Shown: positions 27,165-37,755 of the stretch, piece after piece
How positions within the stretch are numbered: the first letter of the stretch is position 1
Layout of the letters: the number at the start of each line of letters is the position of its first letter
Source of the DNA: Blastopirellula marina
Lineage (GTDB): Bacteria > Planctomycetota > Planctomycetia > Pirellulales > Thermoguttaceae
Direction: 5' to 3'
DNA length: 64,000 bases
NCBI GenBank assembly: GCA_020721965.1
Contig: DYLS01000003.1
Location: forward strand, 1-64,000
Notes under the pieces: model-generated
The model's database searches: none
What the model was told of the DNA's origin: nothing
The model's input: the letters and a program-made list of their open reading frames with translations, nothing else
Program-made: the position numbers and the translations under genes

Positions 27165-28496
27165 TCACGGCGAGACTCGAATCTCGAAGGTGTTCGAGGC
27201 GTCCTTTGAGACGTGGAACACCGTCTCTGTCCGTCGCCCATCGGGAGACTCCACGATAAAGCGGTGCTCGCCGTAGAAAACCCGCCCTTGGACCTTGCCA
27301 TTCTTATCCGTCTGGTACTCGCCCCGGGACCACCAATCGCCCTTCACCAATCGTCGTAGGGCATCATACGCCGGCTTGGGCGACATATCCTCCCGAATCA
27401 ACCCAGCGGGGGCACCTTGCCACGCACGGTAGTCCGAGAAGTCCCACCATGTAATGGCTTCCACGGCAGGCTCCGCGAAAAGCATGGTGTAGAATCGGCC
27501 GACCTCCCTTGCTTGAACCTCCTCGCCCTCCGGAGTGGTCCGCCACGGTCTTGGCCGCCCCTCGCCCGGTGCCCCAGAGACGATGGTCGTCTCGGTGAAG
27601 TGGAGTGGAACGTTGAATCGCGCAAAGCGCTGGCATACCTCACGAATATGTTCATTGGACCAGACGCCGGAGTGCATGTGGCTCTGAATACCGATGACGT
27701 CATAAAGGCGATGCCCATTTTCATCGACGAGTTTCTCGATGAACTCGGCGTAAGCCTTATCGACGCGATAGTCATTGATCAGCAACGTTGCGTCTGGATT
27801 AGCGGCCCGCGCAGCCTGAAAACACTGTCGCGCGAATTCCGCCTGCCCGATCTCGATCCACATCCGGGTCATTCTGGGGGCTTGACGCAGGAAGCCCTCC
27901 CGATTGAAATGCGTCGGTTCGTTGACGACGTCCCAGCGGTCGATCCATCCCCGAAACCGCGTGACGCAGTCGGTAATGCGTCCGAGTTGCAAACGAAAGG
28001 CCTCCTGCGGATCGTCCGGTAACCAGCGGGGATCGGCAAAGTTCCAGGCCAAGGGATGTCCCTTGACGGTAATGCCGTGATCCTTGCACCAGCGTGCCAA
28101 TCGCTCGGTGTACTCGTGGTCTGGCACGCCTTGCTGGCTTTCATACGTGGGCCAATAGAAGGGGGCCGTGGCATAGTTCATCAAATCGGCGAAGCGACGC
28201 AGATACGCTTCCTGCACATCAGGGTCCGAAATGCGGCCCCAATTGAAGATATTGCATCCGAACAGAAAATCGTGCCGTACCTGTTCGGAGCGCACCTTGG
28301 CATCAGGGATCGGTCGCCCTTCCGCATCCAATACGGTAAGTTCGAAATCCCCTTTTCGGCAGGCCTCGATCCGCTTTTCCGCGTCGATCATCCAGTCTGG
28401 TTTGCCCTCCGACGCTCCTACGCTTGTCGCCGCAAGCCAAAACCCTAGCCCGATCATCACGAAGGCCACTTGCCGCACGGTGGTCCAGAAATGCAT
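27165..28496 (-). CDS. Secreted GH10 family endo-1,4-beta-xylanase-like protein
   Basis: GHPLAWNFADPRWLPDD..FRGWIDRWDVVNEPTHF (acid/base in VVNEP)..YDVIGIQSHMHSGVW..PLHFTETTIVSG (nucleophile in TET)..ITWWDFSD. Confidence 0.92.
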   Translation of the reverse strand: MHFWTTVRQVAFVMIGLGFWLAATSVGASEGKPDWMIDAEKRIEACRKGDFELTVLDAEGRPIPDAKVRSEQVRHDFLFGCNIFNWGRISDPDVQEAYLRRFADLMNYATAPFYWPTYESQQGVPDHEYTERLARWCKDHGITVKGHPLAWNFADPRWLPDDPQEAFRLQLGRITDCVTRFRGWIDRWDVVNEPTHFNREGFLRQAPRMTRMWIEIGQAEFARQCFQAARAANPDATLLINDYRVDKAYAEFIEKLVDENGHRLYDVIGIQSHMHSGVWSNEHIREVCQRFARFNVPLHFTETTIVSGAPGEGRPRPWRTTPEGEEVQAREVGRFYTMLFAEPAVEAITWWDFSDYRAWQGAPAGLIREDMSPKPAYDALRRLVKGDWWSRGEYQTDKNGKVQGRVFYGEHRFIVESPDGRRTETVFHVSKDASNTFEIRVSP

Positions 28497-28584
28497 CACA
28501 CGGTCTCCTGTCGGGGAAAGAGTACGTTCATGACTCTGGCGGGGTCGCACGCCGCTTGAGGTCGCGGGTGGCTGTCTCGGGTGG

Positions 28585-29283
28585 CTAACTAGTCAGGTGC
28601 AGCAGGCGATACAGCGCGGGATCACTCAATCCGGCGATGCGCATGTGGGCGGAGCTAAAATCGTGGCGGGCGCTATGCGGAGCTGGCACCGCGATGGTGA
28701 AGGCCCCCGCCGCCGCGGCCGCACGGCACCCGTTCTCGCTGTCCTCCAATACAGCCACGCGGTGCGGCGAAATGCCGAATTTCCGGGCCGCGAGAAGGTA
28801 AATCTCAGGCTCGGGTTTTCCCCGCGTGATGTCGTCCGCGGTCAATGTGAACTGAAAGTGTGGTTCCATATTAAAGCAAGCCAAAACCGCCCGCAACGTC
28901 CGACGGCTGCTGCTGGTCGCAATGGCCTTGGGGATGTCGTGCCGCTCCAAGGCATCCAGGAGTTCCAGCAGGCCGGGCATCGGTTCGATACGCCCTTGAA
29001 TCATCTCGATGAAAAGGTCCTCCGACTCTTGGATGAGGCGCTCGGGCAAGTCGGACAGACCGTGCCAATCGATCATGATTTCGAAACTATCGCGTGGTGG
29101 CCTCCCCATCATCGCGTCGCTCAGCTCTCGCGAAAAGCGGTGGCCTCGCCGTTTGAGTAGCTCGTCGCCGACAAGAAAGTAGATGTCCTCCGTATTGAAC
29201 ATCAGGCCGTCCATGTCGAAGACCACCGCCAAGGGACGATCGGTCAAGACGTGGTCACCGCGTACCGCACCCGTTTCATCCAT
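28585..29283 (-). CDS. HAD-superfamily hydrolase (beta-phosphoglucomutase/GPH-like)
   Basis: VVFDMDGLMFNTEDIYF..AIATSSSRRTL..RGKPEPEIYLLAARKFGISPHRVAVLEDSENGCRAAAAAG. Confidence 0.93.
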   Translation of the reverse strand: MDETGAVRGDHVLTDRPLAVVFDMDGLMFNTEDIYFLVGDELLKRRGHRFSRELSDAMMGRPPRDSFEIMIDWHGLSDLPERLIQESEDLFIEMIQGRIEPMPGLLELLDALERHDIPKAIATSSSRRTLRAVLACFNMEPHFQFTLTADDITRGKPEPEIYLLAARKFGISPHRVAVLEDSENGCRAAAAAGAFTIAVPAPHSARHDFSSAHMRIAGLSDPALYRLLHLTS

Positions 29284-29464
29284 GTCGTTGCTCTTCCTTT
29301 GGTAGGCTCTATTATTTTCTCGTAGGCGCGGGGTGTCTTCTGGTCGCTTGCCCATGCCCAGGCAGGTGATGCCGTGCAATGTTGGACCATGAGACAGCGG
29401 CGTCAAGGCCATGCTTCGCCTACCCGGGCCAGCCGAGCGGGCACCCGAATCGGACCGCTCAACC

Positions 29465-29770
29465 TCAGTCCGCGGGTGGGGCCAGGGCCGCAAGTCGCTC
29501 AATCCAGTCGACCTCGGGATACCCACGTATCAAAAAGCGCTTGGATGGCGTGGTGGTCCCGCTGACCAATTCGATTTGCGATTTTTTGACATCCAGCACT
29601 TTCGCCAGCAACTCCAGTACGGCCTTGTTGGCCTTGCCTTTATCCGGGGCCTGAGTCACCGCAACGGATAGTTCGTCGGCGTGAACGCCTCGGATTTCGT
29701 TGCGGCGTGCCGCGGGGTGAACGCGGACCCGAAGGATCAAGCCGTCCTTGCCGAACTCCCAAAAGCTCAT
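29465..29770 (-). CDS. DUF167 / YggU family protein (UPF0235)
   Basis: GLILRVRVHPAARRNEIRGV..LSVAVTQAPDKGKANKAVLELLAKVLDVKKSQIELVSGTTTPSKRFLI. Confidence 0.93.
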   Translation of the reverse strand: MSFWEFGKDGLILRVRVHPAARRNEIRGVHADELSVAVTQAPDKGKANKAVLELLAKVLDVKKSQIELVSGTTTPSKRFLIRGYPEVDWIERLAALAPPAD

Positions 29771-29833
29771 CACACGGCAACCTTTAACCCAGTATCTTGT
29801 TGAACCCAGTCCTGCTTGCGGGCCGAGCCACAC

Positions 29834-30556
29834 TCACGAGAGATCACCTTCGATTCCTTCAAATAGCGCCGAACCCACGCGAACCATGGTGGCCCCCTCT
29901 TCGATGGCGATTTCGAAGTCTCCGCTCATTCCCATGGAAAGCTGATCGAAAAGGCACTCCTTGGGAGCCGCGGCTCGCAGTTGCTCCTGGAGCGAGCGGA
30001 GAGTTTGAAAGTCGCGCCGTGCCCCGGCGGCATCGCCTTCCCAGCCTGCCATGCACATCAACCCGCGTATTTCGACGCTGCGAAACTGGCTCAGTTTCTC
30101 CGCTTCGGCGAGCAGTCCGTCGGGCGAAAAACCGTGTTTTGCCGGGTTCCCAGAGACGTTCACCTCCAATAGTACCGTGGGGCGTTTGCCCTCTTCGGCG
30201 GCCATGCGCTCGATGGCGGCCAACAGCTCCCACGACTCCACCGAATGAATCCAGGCCACGTGCTTCAGTGTTTTGCGGACCTTGTTTTTTTGCAGGGGGC
30301 CGATGAAGTGCCACGCCACCGCCGCATCCGCCAAGGCCTCCGCTCGAGTCCAGAATTGTTGCGGCCGGCTCTCTCCCAAGTCCCGTTGACCAAGCCGCAC
30401 CAAATACCGTGCCGCGTCTTCGGAGACGTACTTCGTCACGGCGATCAATCGGACACTCTCCGGCGACCGTCCGCTGCGTTCGGCCGCCCTCGCCATGCGG
30501 TTCAAAATCTCCCGCAGATTCCGCTCCAGGCGACTCATCCAAGAGCCATTGGTCAT
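29834..30556 (-). CDS. YggS family pyridoxal-phosphate homeostasis protein
   Basis: RLIAVTKYVSEDAARYLVRLGQRDLGESRPQQFWTRAEAL..WHFIGPLQKNKVRKTL..LSMGMSGDFEIAIEEGATMVRVGSALFEG. Confidence 0.95.
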   Translation of the reverse strand: MTNGSWMSRLERNLREILNRMARAAERSGRSPESVRLIAVTKYVSEDAARYLVRLGQRDLGESRPQQFWTRAEALADAAVAWHFIGPLQKNKVRKTLKHVAWIHSVESWELLAAIERMAAEEGKRPTVLLEVNVSGNPAKHGFSPDGLLAEAEKLSQFRSVEIRGLMCMAGWEGDAAGARRDFQTLRSLQEQLRAAAPKECLFDQLSMGMSGDFEIAIEEGATMVRVGSALFEGIEGDLS

Positions 30557-30975
30557 GGTACTTCTATGTTTACGGTGCTTCTATCAACGGAAGCGTCGCA
30601 CCGCGGCCGACGCTGGGCGAATCGCCAAGTCTCTTTAAGCAAAGGCATGTTGGTCACGCCACGAAAGGCCGATGGTCAACACGTCTGGCTGGGCGATCCT
30701 CCGGCCTTTCGCACTGCCGCACGCCGAGACAAGGCTCGCGTCATTTTCGTTTCAAGGCAACAAGACGTATTCATTTTCATATCGTAACGGTTCACGAGTG
30801 GCATAATGCACGAGTGGCATAATCGAGGGTGTCCGGGAATTTGACAGTCGTAACCTTCTGTTTTCAATGGTGTTCGGACATTTGGCCGCACGGTTGCGCG
30901 TATCTGTGCGGCTGAGAATCTGGGTAATCTGCGAAATCTAATTTCCAGACACCCTCGCATAATCTGGAGAACGCC

Positions 30976-31093
30976 ACGTTTTCACGAGCCGTGTAACAAA
31001 AACGCTCTCCTAGTAGCCGCCGATTGTTCAAGGGGACCACAGGAATGTTGTGGACAGCGCGGCGTGGTGCCCCGGGATGTCCCGTGATCGGTT
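30976..31093. repeat. Diverged copy of ACCGTTCACGG-ended MITE-like family
   Basis: acgttttcacgagccgtgtaacaaaaacgct..gccgccgattgttcaaggggaccacaggaatgttgtgg..ggatgtcccgtgatcggttacc. Confidence 0.6.
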
Positions 31094-31611
31094 ACCTCAT
31101 TTCAATGTAACAAGACGTGCCAACCCGCTAAAGTGCCCGGGCGGACCGCTAGGCGTGGGGATAGCGGGCTGGTTTTACAACGCGGTAGCCGCAGGTTGCT
31201 CTGCTGGCACGGCTTGACCTGTGCGGGATGCTGCCCCTGGAGCACCCCACGCGGCTGCAACCACACTGCGGGCCTGTTTCATGCCGCGCGAGGAGTCGTG
31301 CAGGAAAACGCCGATCCAAACTCGTGGCGGACGCTCGCCGCGTCGGGAAAATCGACAGGTTGTTGCTATTGGCGAGACGTGGGACTACAATAATCGTGCG
31401 CAAATGAAAACCGGGGTCCGTAGAGATCGAGGTCGCATGACCCTCGGAGAGCCGAGAACGCAATATTCTCGACTCTTCTACGAGTGCAGGTACGTTTCGA
31501 TCGCCGATTTTCACAAACAATGCGTATCTTGGGGCATCTTAACGACCTTAACGACGCCTCGGGAGGATTCCCAAGGCACCAGCAAGTTACCAATCAAGTT
31601 GGAGAAAACCG

Positions 31612-33117
31612 ATGGCCGTTTTGACAGGCAGACTCCGCGGCGAAAAAGCCTTTCTGGTCGGACGGATCGGGGCCGTTATCTGCCTTTCTGTTGTGCTAGG
31701 CAGGGCCGATTCTCTGGGCCAGGCCGAAGAAGCACCTCCGGCTCCCGTTTTTCCCGTGCGTGCGCTGTACGCCGTGGGGCACTTCGGCAATAGCTATGAG
31801 GTTCTGGGGCACAACGAGATGCGGGCGATTCTCGCGGAAGCCAAGTATTGGGGCTTTAATCGTTATGCCGACTGGTTCGACATGGAAGACTGTTCCGACC
31901 CCTTCGCTCAAACACGCCTTTATCAACTTGCGCACGCAGTCTGGAACCAGAAAAAGGACAATTTCCAAATTGCTCAATCGCTGGGATTTGCGTGCGACCT
32001 GGTCATCACGCCGAATCATGTGTACGTCGATCAGTGCAAGGAGGAATGGGCGGCTGTTCAAGGCGGGAGAATCTTTGGACAACTGATCTGCCCGTCAAAT
32101 CCGCAGGCACGTCAGATCATTCTCACGAATTATGAAAACCTCTTTGCCGACCTGTCCCGGGCGGGCGTCCGGCTATCAGCCCTGGTTGCCGCGCCTTACG
32201 ATTTCGGCGGCTGCGGTTGCGAGCGATGCCAACCTTGGATTCTGACCTTTGCTCAACTTTGCCGCGAGATCTACGACCTCGGCAAAAAGTATCACCCGGA
32301 CTTGGAAATGCACATGATCGGCTGGTGGTGGGAGCCGGAGGAGCATCGGTTGTTCGCGGAGTGGGTAGATAAACACCTGCCCGGCGGTATCCGGCGAATG
32401 TACCTGCACATTCCGTGTGGGGCGACATCCACTGCCGACGTGCCGCTGCCACAGGGTTGCGAAAAATCCGCATTCGTCCACATCGGCTACGCAGAGCAGG
32501 CCACACCCCGCGACACATACGGCCACTTCGGTCCTGTCATCGCCGCCAGCCGCCTGGAGAAGACCGTGCGCGATCTGAGTTCCAGCGGCTGTATCGGTTT
32601 CATGGCCTACTCGGAAGGCGTCTTTGACGACGTGAACAAGGCTTTGTTGGCGGGGCTTTCGACCGGTCGCTTCCAAGACGCGCGGAGCGTGCTTGTGCAC
32701 TATGCCCGCCGTTACTTCGAGGCCTCCGAGGATGATGCCCCCCGGTTGGCGGAATGGTTATCCGGGTGGGGCAGACCATTCGAGGTGGATCCGGCCGCCG
32801 CATCCGAAGCCTTGCAACAGTGGAACCACGCAGAACGCCTTCCCGACGGCAGCTCCAACTGGCGCTGGCACCAATGGCGTTTGAAATGCGAGCTGTTTCG
32901 TTGGAACCGCGAGATTGGCACCGGCGACGATTGGACTCCCGAACGCTTGGCAGCCGTGGAACAATTTTGGGCGGTACAAGAAGAGATCCATCGAAAGCTG
33001 TGGGGGCTTGCCCCGCAGCGGCACATCTTCGCGCGAAAATTCACGCCGCTGCCGTGGTACTCGAGCTGGGCGAAACACCAATCGCAGCAGGCTGCGACCG
33101 CCTCCGCCGAACAGTAA
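31612..33117 (+). CDS. Secreted TIM-barrel-like putative glycoside hydrolase, family not assigned
   Basis: Signal LVGRIGAVICLSVVLGRADSLGQA; AAPYDFGGCGCERCQPW..MHMIGWWWEPEEHRLFAEW; resembles GH20/GH67/DUF4838-type proteins but not firmly placed. Confidence 0.6.
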   Translation: MAVLTGRLRGEKAFLVGRIGAVICLSVVLGRADSLGQAEEAPPAPVFPVRALYAVGHFGNSYEVLGHNEMRAILAEAKYWGFNRYADWFDMEDCSDPFAQTRLYQLAHAVWNQKKDNFQIAQSLGFACDLVITPNHVYVDQCKEEWAAVQGGRIFGQLICPSNPQARQIILTNYENLFADLSRAGVRLSALVAAPYDFGGCGCERCQPWILTFAQLCREIYDLGKKYHPDLEMHMIGWWWEPEEHRLFAEWVDKHLPGGIRRMYLHIPCGATSTADVPLPQGCEKSAFVHIGYAEQATPRDTYGHFGPVIAASRLEKTVRDLSSSGCIGFMAYSEGVFDDVNKALLAGLSTGRFQDARSVLVHYARRYFEASEDDAPRLAEWLSGWGRPFEVDPAAASEALQQWNHAERLPDGSSNWRWHQWRLKCELFRWNREIGTGDDWTPERLAAVEQFWAVQEEIHRKLWGLAPQRHIFARKFTPLPWYSSWAKHQSQQAATASAEQ

Positions 33118-33224
33118 GCAGGGTGCATCGGCTTACGCTGATTCAAGGCTCCAAATCCAAATGGATTTGCCCTAAATTGGCGAAATTCCGTGCGGTTCCG
33201 TTCATCCAAGCAGGAGGATCCTCC

Positions 33225-34364
33225 ATGCGTTCATTACTCTCTACACGCCGAGAAGCGTTGGGGTTCGCAACAGGTAGCATCCTGGGGTGCGTGCTAGGCA
33301 TCCACCGCCCTTTCCAAACCGCATTTGCGACTGCCGCCGAGGACGCGGATGTGGCCTGGCATGATGTCCGCGAGTGGGGCGTCGAGGGGCGCGGGTGGGA
33401 TGAAACCGCCCGATATTTCGATCGTTTGCCCGCCAAGGCCGAGGCCGTGGTACGCCCCGAAGTGTGGAACCTCAGCCGTCACTCTGCCGGCATGTGCGTA
33501 CGATTCGCAACGGATTCGCCTGTCATTCGTGCCAGATATTCGCTGCTGTCCGCCAACCTAGCCATGCCGCACATGGCCGCCACGGGTGTCAGCGGGTTGG
33601 ATTTGTACGGTAAAGACGAGGCGGGGCGTCTCCGCTGGGTCGCCGTCGCGCGTCCCACTCAAAAGGACATGGACGTTACCCTGGCCACGGGGCTGAGTCC
33701 TGGCCACCGGGAGTACGCCGTTTATCTGCCCCTCTACAATGGAGTGGAATCGTTGGAAATCGGCGTCTCGGCAGGGGCCGATTTTCAACCCATTTCACCC
33801 CGCCGAACTCGCTTGCTCGTTTATTACGGCACATCGATTGCGCACGGGGGGTGCGCGGGTCGGCCGAGCATGGCTTTCCCATCCATCTTGGGCCGCAGAC
33901 TCGGCCTACCGCATGTCAATCTCGGTTTTTCGGGAAACGGCAAAATGGATTTGGAGCTGACCGATTTGTTGGCTGAGCTAGAGGCCGCCGTGTACTGCAT
34001 CGATTGTCTGCCCAATATGACGGCCGCGGAAATCGAGGAGCTCGCGGAGCCTTTCGTGAAGCGATTGCGGAGCCACAAGCCCGACACGCCGATCGTCCTC
34101 GTCGAGGATCGCACCTACGGGGACTCGTGGATCATTCCCGCTCGCCGATCGCGGAACGAGACGAGCCGGGCCGCATTTCGGGCGGCCTACCAGCGATTAC
34201 TCCAATCCGGCGTTTCCGGCTTGGAGTACGTCGAAGGCGAATCCTTGCTGGGAGACGACGGCGAGGCCCTCATCGACGGTTCGCACCCCTCGGACCTGGG
34301 AATGTTCCGGATGGCGGATGCCCTGGAACCCGTTTTGCGGCGCGTGCTGAAGCCCTCTTCCTGA
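33225..34364 (+). CDS. Secreted SGNH/GDSL-like hydrolase, possible Tat signal
   Basis: STRREALGFATGSILGC; LLVYYGTSIAHGGCAGRPSMAFPSILGRRLGLPHVNLGFSGNGKM; DGSHPSDLGMFRMADAL catalytic block. Confidence 0.85.
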   Translation: MRSLLSTRREALGFATGSILGCVLGIHRPFQTAFATAAEDADVAWHDVREWGVEGRGWDETARYFDRLPAKAEAVVRPEVWNLSRHSAGMCVRFATDSPVIRARYSLLSANLAMPHMAATGVSGLDLYGKDEAGRLRWVAVARPTQKDMDVTLATGLSPGHREYAVYLPLYNGVESLEIGVSAGADFQPISPRRTRLLVYYGTSIAHGGCAGRPSMAFPSILGRRLGLPHVNLGFSGNGKMDLELTDLLAELEAAVYCIDCLPNMTAAEIEELAEPFVKRLRSHKPDTPIVLVEDRTYGDSWIIPARRSRNETSRAAFRAAYQRLLQSGVSGLEYVEGESLLGDDGEALIDGSHPSDLGMFRMADALEPVLRRVLKPSS

Positions 34365-34579
34365 TGGCTCGAAAAATGCGGGCGACGGGAGCATGCCCGG
34401 CTTGATCGCACGGGCCACACGAGCTATCACACGCTGCGGCATTTTGTTTCAAGGGAAACGAAGCCCTCTCCCGGTCAGGCAAATCGGGCCGAGAACGAGA
34501 ATGCGACTCGGCCAGGAGGCTCCACCAGAGACGCCGATATCGAGTACTCCGCGACGAACTCCACTTTTGCCACAGGTCC

Positions 34580-34699
34580 CTAATACTCCAGCTCGAACTC
34601 CGCCGGATCGCATGATCTGCCCGACATACGTTGCGGGGCGGTATGTCCCAGCCCCACAAGATGTTGGTCCAAGCAAACAACCTTGCGCCGTAGTACCAA
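34580..34699 (+). repeat. Dispersed ~118-bp MITE-like family copy
   Basis: taatactccagctcgaactccgccggatcgcatgatctgcccgacata..ccacaagatgttggtccaagcaaacaaccttgcgccgtagtacca. Confidence 0.8.
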
Positions 34700-35032
34700 T
34701 GGCATGACGATTGCCAATGGCGTGAGTCAGGGGTTTCGAGCCTGCGATTGCGCCATTTTGTGATCGTTGCGGGCGGCACGCGCTGGCATTTGTGCAAGGT
34801 GGCTACCACGCCCGGATACCCACGCACGCCTTGATGGCGGCGATAGCCGTTGACAGAGGAGAGAAGCTTCAGTAATTTCCCGCACACATATCGACTACAA
34901 GCCTCTCAGCATCCGGCCGACCGTGCCCACGTGCTCCGCTGCTTTTGTGCGCGGACAGGTAGAATCTGGATTTGAGAGACTCAGCGAATTGCCACCGTTG
35001 AGAGCCTTCTTTCCGCAAAAACCGATTCTGTC

Positions 35033-35908
35033 GTGACGATTACCGCCGTTTGTAATCCGAGATGGCTCACTGCCGCGATTGCCGCGGCATGGCTCGGGAT
35101 ATGCGGCTGTACCACATTGCGACTGGAGAGCAAATCTCCCCTGCTGCCGCCCAAAATGTCGTCGCAAAGTGTCGTTTTGGACATTTTCTTCGTGCGAATC
35201 CCAGCGGAGAATGCGGCCCAGGTGGAGACCGTCTGGCTACAGGCAGACGAGCAACGGTTTCCCCGGGACCTCCGCGATCGCTGGGCCTGGGCGGGCTTTC
35301 GCGTGGGCCTGATCTGTGGACAAGTCCCGCCGGAATTGGCCGAACTGATGCGACTCAGCGACGAAGCGTCACCCGTGGTCTTGGAGGAGACAGCCGAGAA
35401 CGACGCACAAAGTTTGACCGAAGAGAGTGCTCCCGTGCGGCGGCACGTGCAAACCCGATTGGGCAATCGGGTGGAAGTCATCGCTTCGGAAGTCTATCCC
35501 GAGATGCCCTTCTTCCGCCGGGAGAACGGCAAATTGATCGGGACGAGTGTCGAAAAAGCCCAAGGGATGTTCGCGTTGACCTGCCACGCGGAGCGTGGTG
35601 GCCAAATTCGGCTAACGATGGTGCCGGAGATTCATCATGGTGACCCCCACCTGCAACCGGTCGGTGGCCAAGGCGTACTGCGGTTGGAGTCTCGACGCGA
35701 CCGCCACATCCTGGAAGACCTGGCCTGCGAGGCGGCCTTGACTCCCGGCGATATGCTCCTGGTGGGTTCCTTGCCCAATCGTCGCGGGAGTGTCGGCGAT
35801 TATTTTCTGACCACAACGCAGAGCGGGCGGCGCGAAATGAAACTGTTGGTCATTCGCCTGTCGCAGACGCAACACGACCCCCTATTCGGCACGCAAACTC
35901 AACCCTAA
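35033..35908 (+). CDS. Hypothetical lipoprotein
   Basis: GTG start; lipobox-like LGICGC in WLTAAIAAAWLGICGCTTL; no family recognised. Confidence 0.6.
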   Translation: MTITAVCNPRWLTAAIAAAWLGICGCTTLRLESKSPLLPPKMSSQSVVLDIFFVRIPAENAAQVETVWLQADEQRFPRDLRDRWAWAGFRVGLICGQVPPELAELMRLSDEASPVVLEETAENDAQSLTEESAPVRRHVQTRLGNRVEVIASEVYPEMPFFRRENGKLIGTSVEKAQGMFALTCHAERGGQIRLTMVPEIHHGDPHLQPVGGQGVLRLESRRDRHILEDLACEAALTPGDMLLVGSLPNRRGSVGDYFLTTTQSGRREMKLLVIRLSQTQHDPLFGTQTQP

Positions 35909-36151
35909 CGACGGGTGGGTTGCGTCAGTGCCATCGGTCGCCCCTTTTCGCCCCAGGCCAGCAAGCGAGACGACTTCCGTTATTTGCAGGTATATGGACG
36001 GTGTTGTACGGTCGCGGAAGGCCGATCACATCGCCCCTTACGCTCCCAGTTTGCTGCGCTAGGCGGCCTCCCCAATTCGCCGAACTGCGGGCGGTCTCGG
36101 CGTTCATGGGATGAGAACACGGAGCTGGCCGCCCCCCTGGTTAAACACCGC

Positions 36152-36544
36152 TCAAAAGGAGGCCAAGGCGTCTGCCTCTGCCTGGAAGATCTCGAAGATC
36201 GTATTGAATCGCGTGATCTCGAAGACCTTATAAATCGTCGGATGAATGCTACACAGTTTTACCACCCCGCCCAGCACACGCATCTTCTTTTCCAGCGAGT
36301 TCAGCTTTCCCAAAGCTCCGCTGGAAAGGAAGTTGACGTTGGCAAAGTTCAGCAGCAGCTTTTTGCGGTGTTCTACATCGACCAGATAGAACAACTCTTG
36401 GCCCAACTCTTGAATGGCCAAGTCCTCCAGAATCCGCTGGTCCCTAAAATGCACTACCGTCACATCATCGACTTCGTACACATCCAAGTGACGAAACTCG
36501 GGAAGCGGTTTTTTGATGGGATGCGTGGACATCGTTTGCCTCAT
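36152..36544 (-). CDS. STAS-domain (anti-sigma factor antagonist-like) protein
   Basis: YEVDDVTVVHFRDQRILEDLAIQELGQELFYLVDVEHRKKLLLNFANVNFLSSGALGKLNSLEKKMRVLGGVVKLCSIHPTIYKVFEITRF. Confidence 0.9.
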   Translation of the reverse strand: MRQTMSTHPIKKPLPEFRHLDVYEVDDVTVVHFRDQRILEDLAIQELGQELFYLVDVEHRKKLLLNFANVNFLSSGALGKLNSLEKKMRVLGGVVKLCSIHPTIYKVFEITRFNTIFEIFQAEADALASF

Positions 36545-36765
36545 TCCAACAAGGGACGGGATGCGGACGAGATGATCTACCCCATGACTTCACCGGCACT
36601 GAGGCCCAAACATCGTGGCTTGCAGCTCCGGGATTCAACCCATTCACAATCCAAGATTCGTCTTTCCAATATGCGGCTTCCGGGGAAGGCGTGCAAGTGG
36701 GTGGCGAAAGGGATTCTATCGCTGGGACCGCAGCAACGCCATCCGCTTGCCATGCACTTAGGCAC

Positions 36766-37755
36766 CTATTCCTCCTCTTTTACCAAATTACAAAGTTCTT
36801 CGTAGGCGGTCTGGATTTCCGCGTCCGTCGGAGTCCCGTCAAATATGGCGATTCCATACCGCAGCGACAAAGGCGATTGGCCTGCTTGGAACACCCAGGG
36901 CTTTTCGGCCAATCCCAGCGTGGCGGAGATGTAGGTGAAACCTTGGTTCATGGTGAACCATTGGGTCGGCAACTGGGATTTGCCCGGCAGGCCGTACACG
37001 ACTGTGGTCACGGGGGTACCGTCGAGCTTCGCCGTGTAGGCGCACCAGTCCGCCAAGGCTCGGTTCGTCCCTTCCACACCGCGACCACCGTTGGCATTGC
37101 GAAAGTCGTTACCGCCGTCCAAGGCCGCTACAAAACGCATTCCCAGGCCGAAGTATTCCCGACCCCAAAGCTCGACAGACGCCTTGTCTTCGGCGGGGCG
37201 AAGGTCCGATCGCCACACCAGCAACGTTGCATGGGGCACTCGCTGCGTGTGATGGAGCAGGATGGATCGCCGCTCTAGCAATTGGGTATTCCCAGACGGC
37301 GCGATCCAGTTCAATGCGTGCCGAATAGCGACCGTTTTTGAACTCTGCGTTTGATGGGACGTGGCGTGAAAGTCTCCAGCCTCAACCTGCCTTCCCGAGT
37401 CCGCGAATTCCGCCCAATAATCGACGCCATCGACCCCTACGGCAAACATCAGGCCATGATGATGGGGATGATCGGGCGACGAATCCCGCAAGATATTTTG
37501 GCCGCCGGGCGGGGCCAGCTCCGCCACATACGCCTTGGGAACGCCGGCCGCTTTGCGATAACGCATTACCGTCTTGCCATCCCAAGTGACCGTGCAGGCA
37601 TGGTCGTCGCACTGGATATTCATTGAGCTTTCGGCGGCTGACCCCGCAGCAGCATGTGCTGAAGTTACCAACGCCCCCGCAACGACCCAAGCGGTAAGCA
37701 GCAATGCGTTCCTTACAACACGGAGGCCGTTGTTCCGGCGCACTTTGCCGTTCAT
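36766..37755 (-). CDS. DUF6807 / PmoA-like family secreted protein
   Basis: VTWDGKTVMRYRKAAGVPKAYVAELAPPGGQNILRDSSPDHPHHHGLMFAVGVDGVDYWAEF: HPHHHG motif; ORF opens at 37971, start uncertain. Confidence 0.75.
   Translation of the reverse strand: MNGKVRRNNGLRVVRNALLLTAWVVAGALVTSAHAAAGSAAESSMNIQCDDHACTVTWDGKTVMRYRKAAGVPKAYVAELAPPGGQNILRDSSPDHPHHHGLMFAVGVDGVDYWAEFADSGRQVEAGDFHATSHQTQSSKTVAIRHALNWIAPSGNTQLLERRSILLHHTQRVPHATLLVWRSDLRPAEDKASVELWGREYFGLGMRFVAALDGGNDFRNANGGRGVEGTNRALADWCAYTAKLDGTPVTTVVYGLPGKSQLPTQWFTMNQGFTYISATLGLAEKPWVFQAGQSPLSLRYGIAIFDGTPTDAEIQTAYEELCNLVKEEE

Noticed and set aside
34270-34887. 205-aa minus-strand ORF downstream of the SGNH gene
   Set aside because: Spans the SGNH 3' end and a MITE-like repeat; composition not protein-like.
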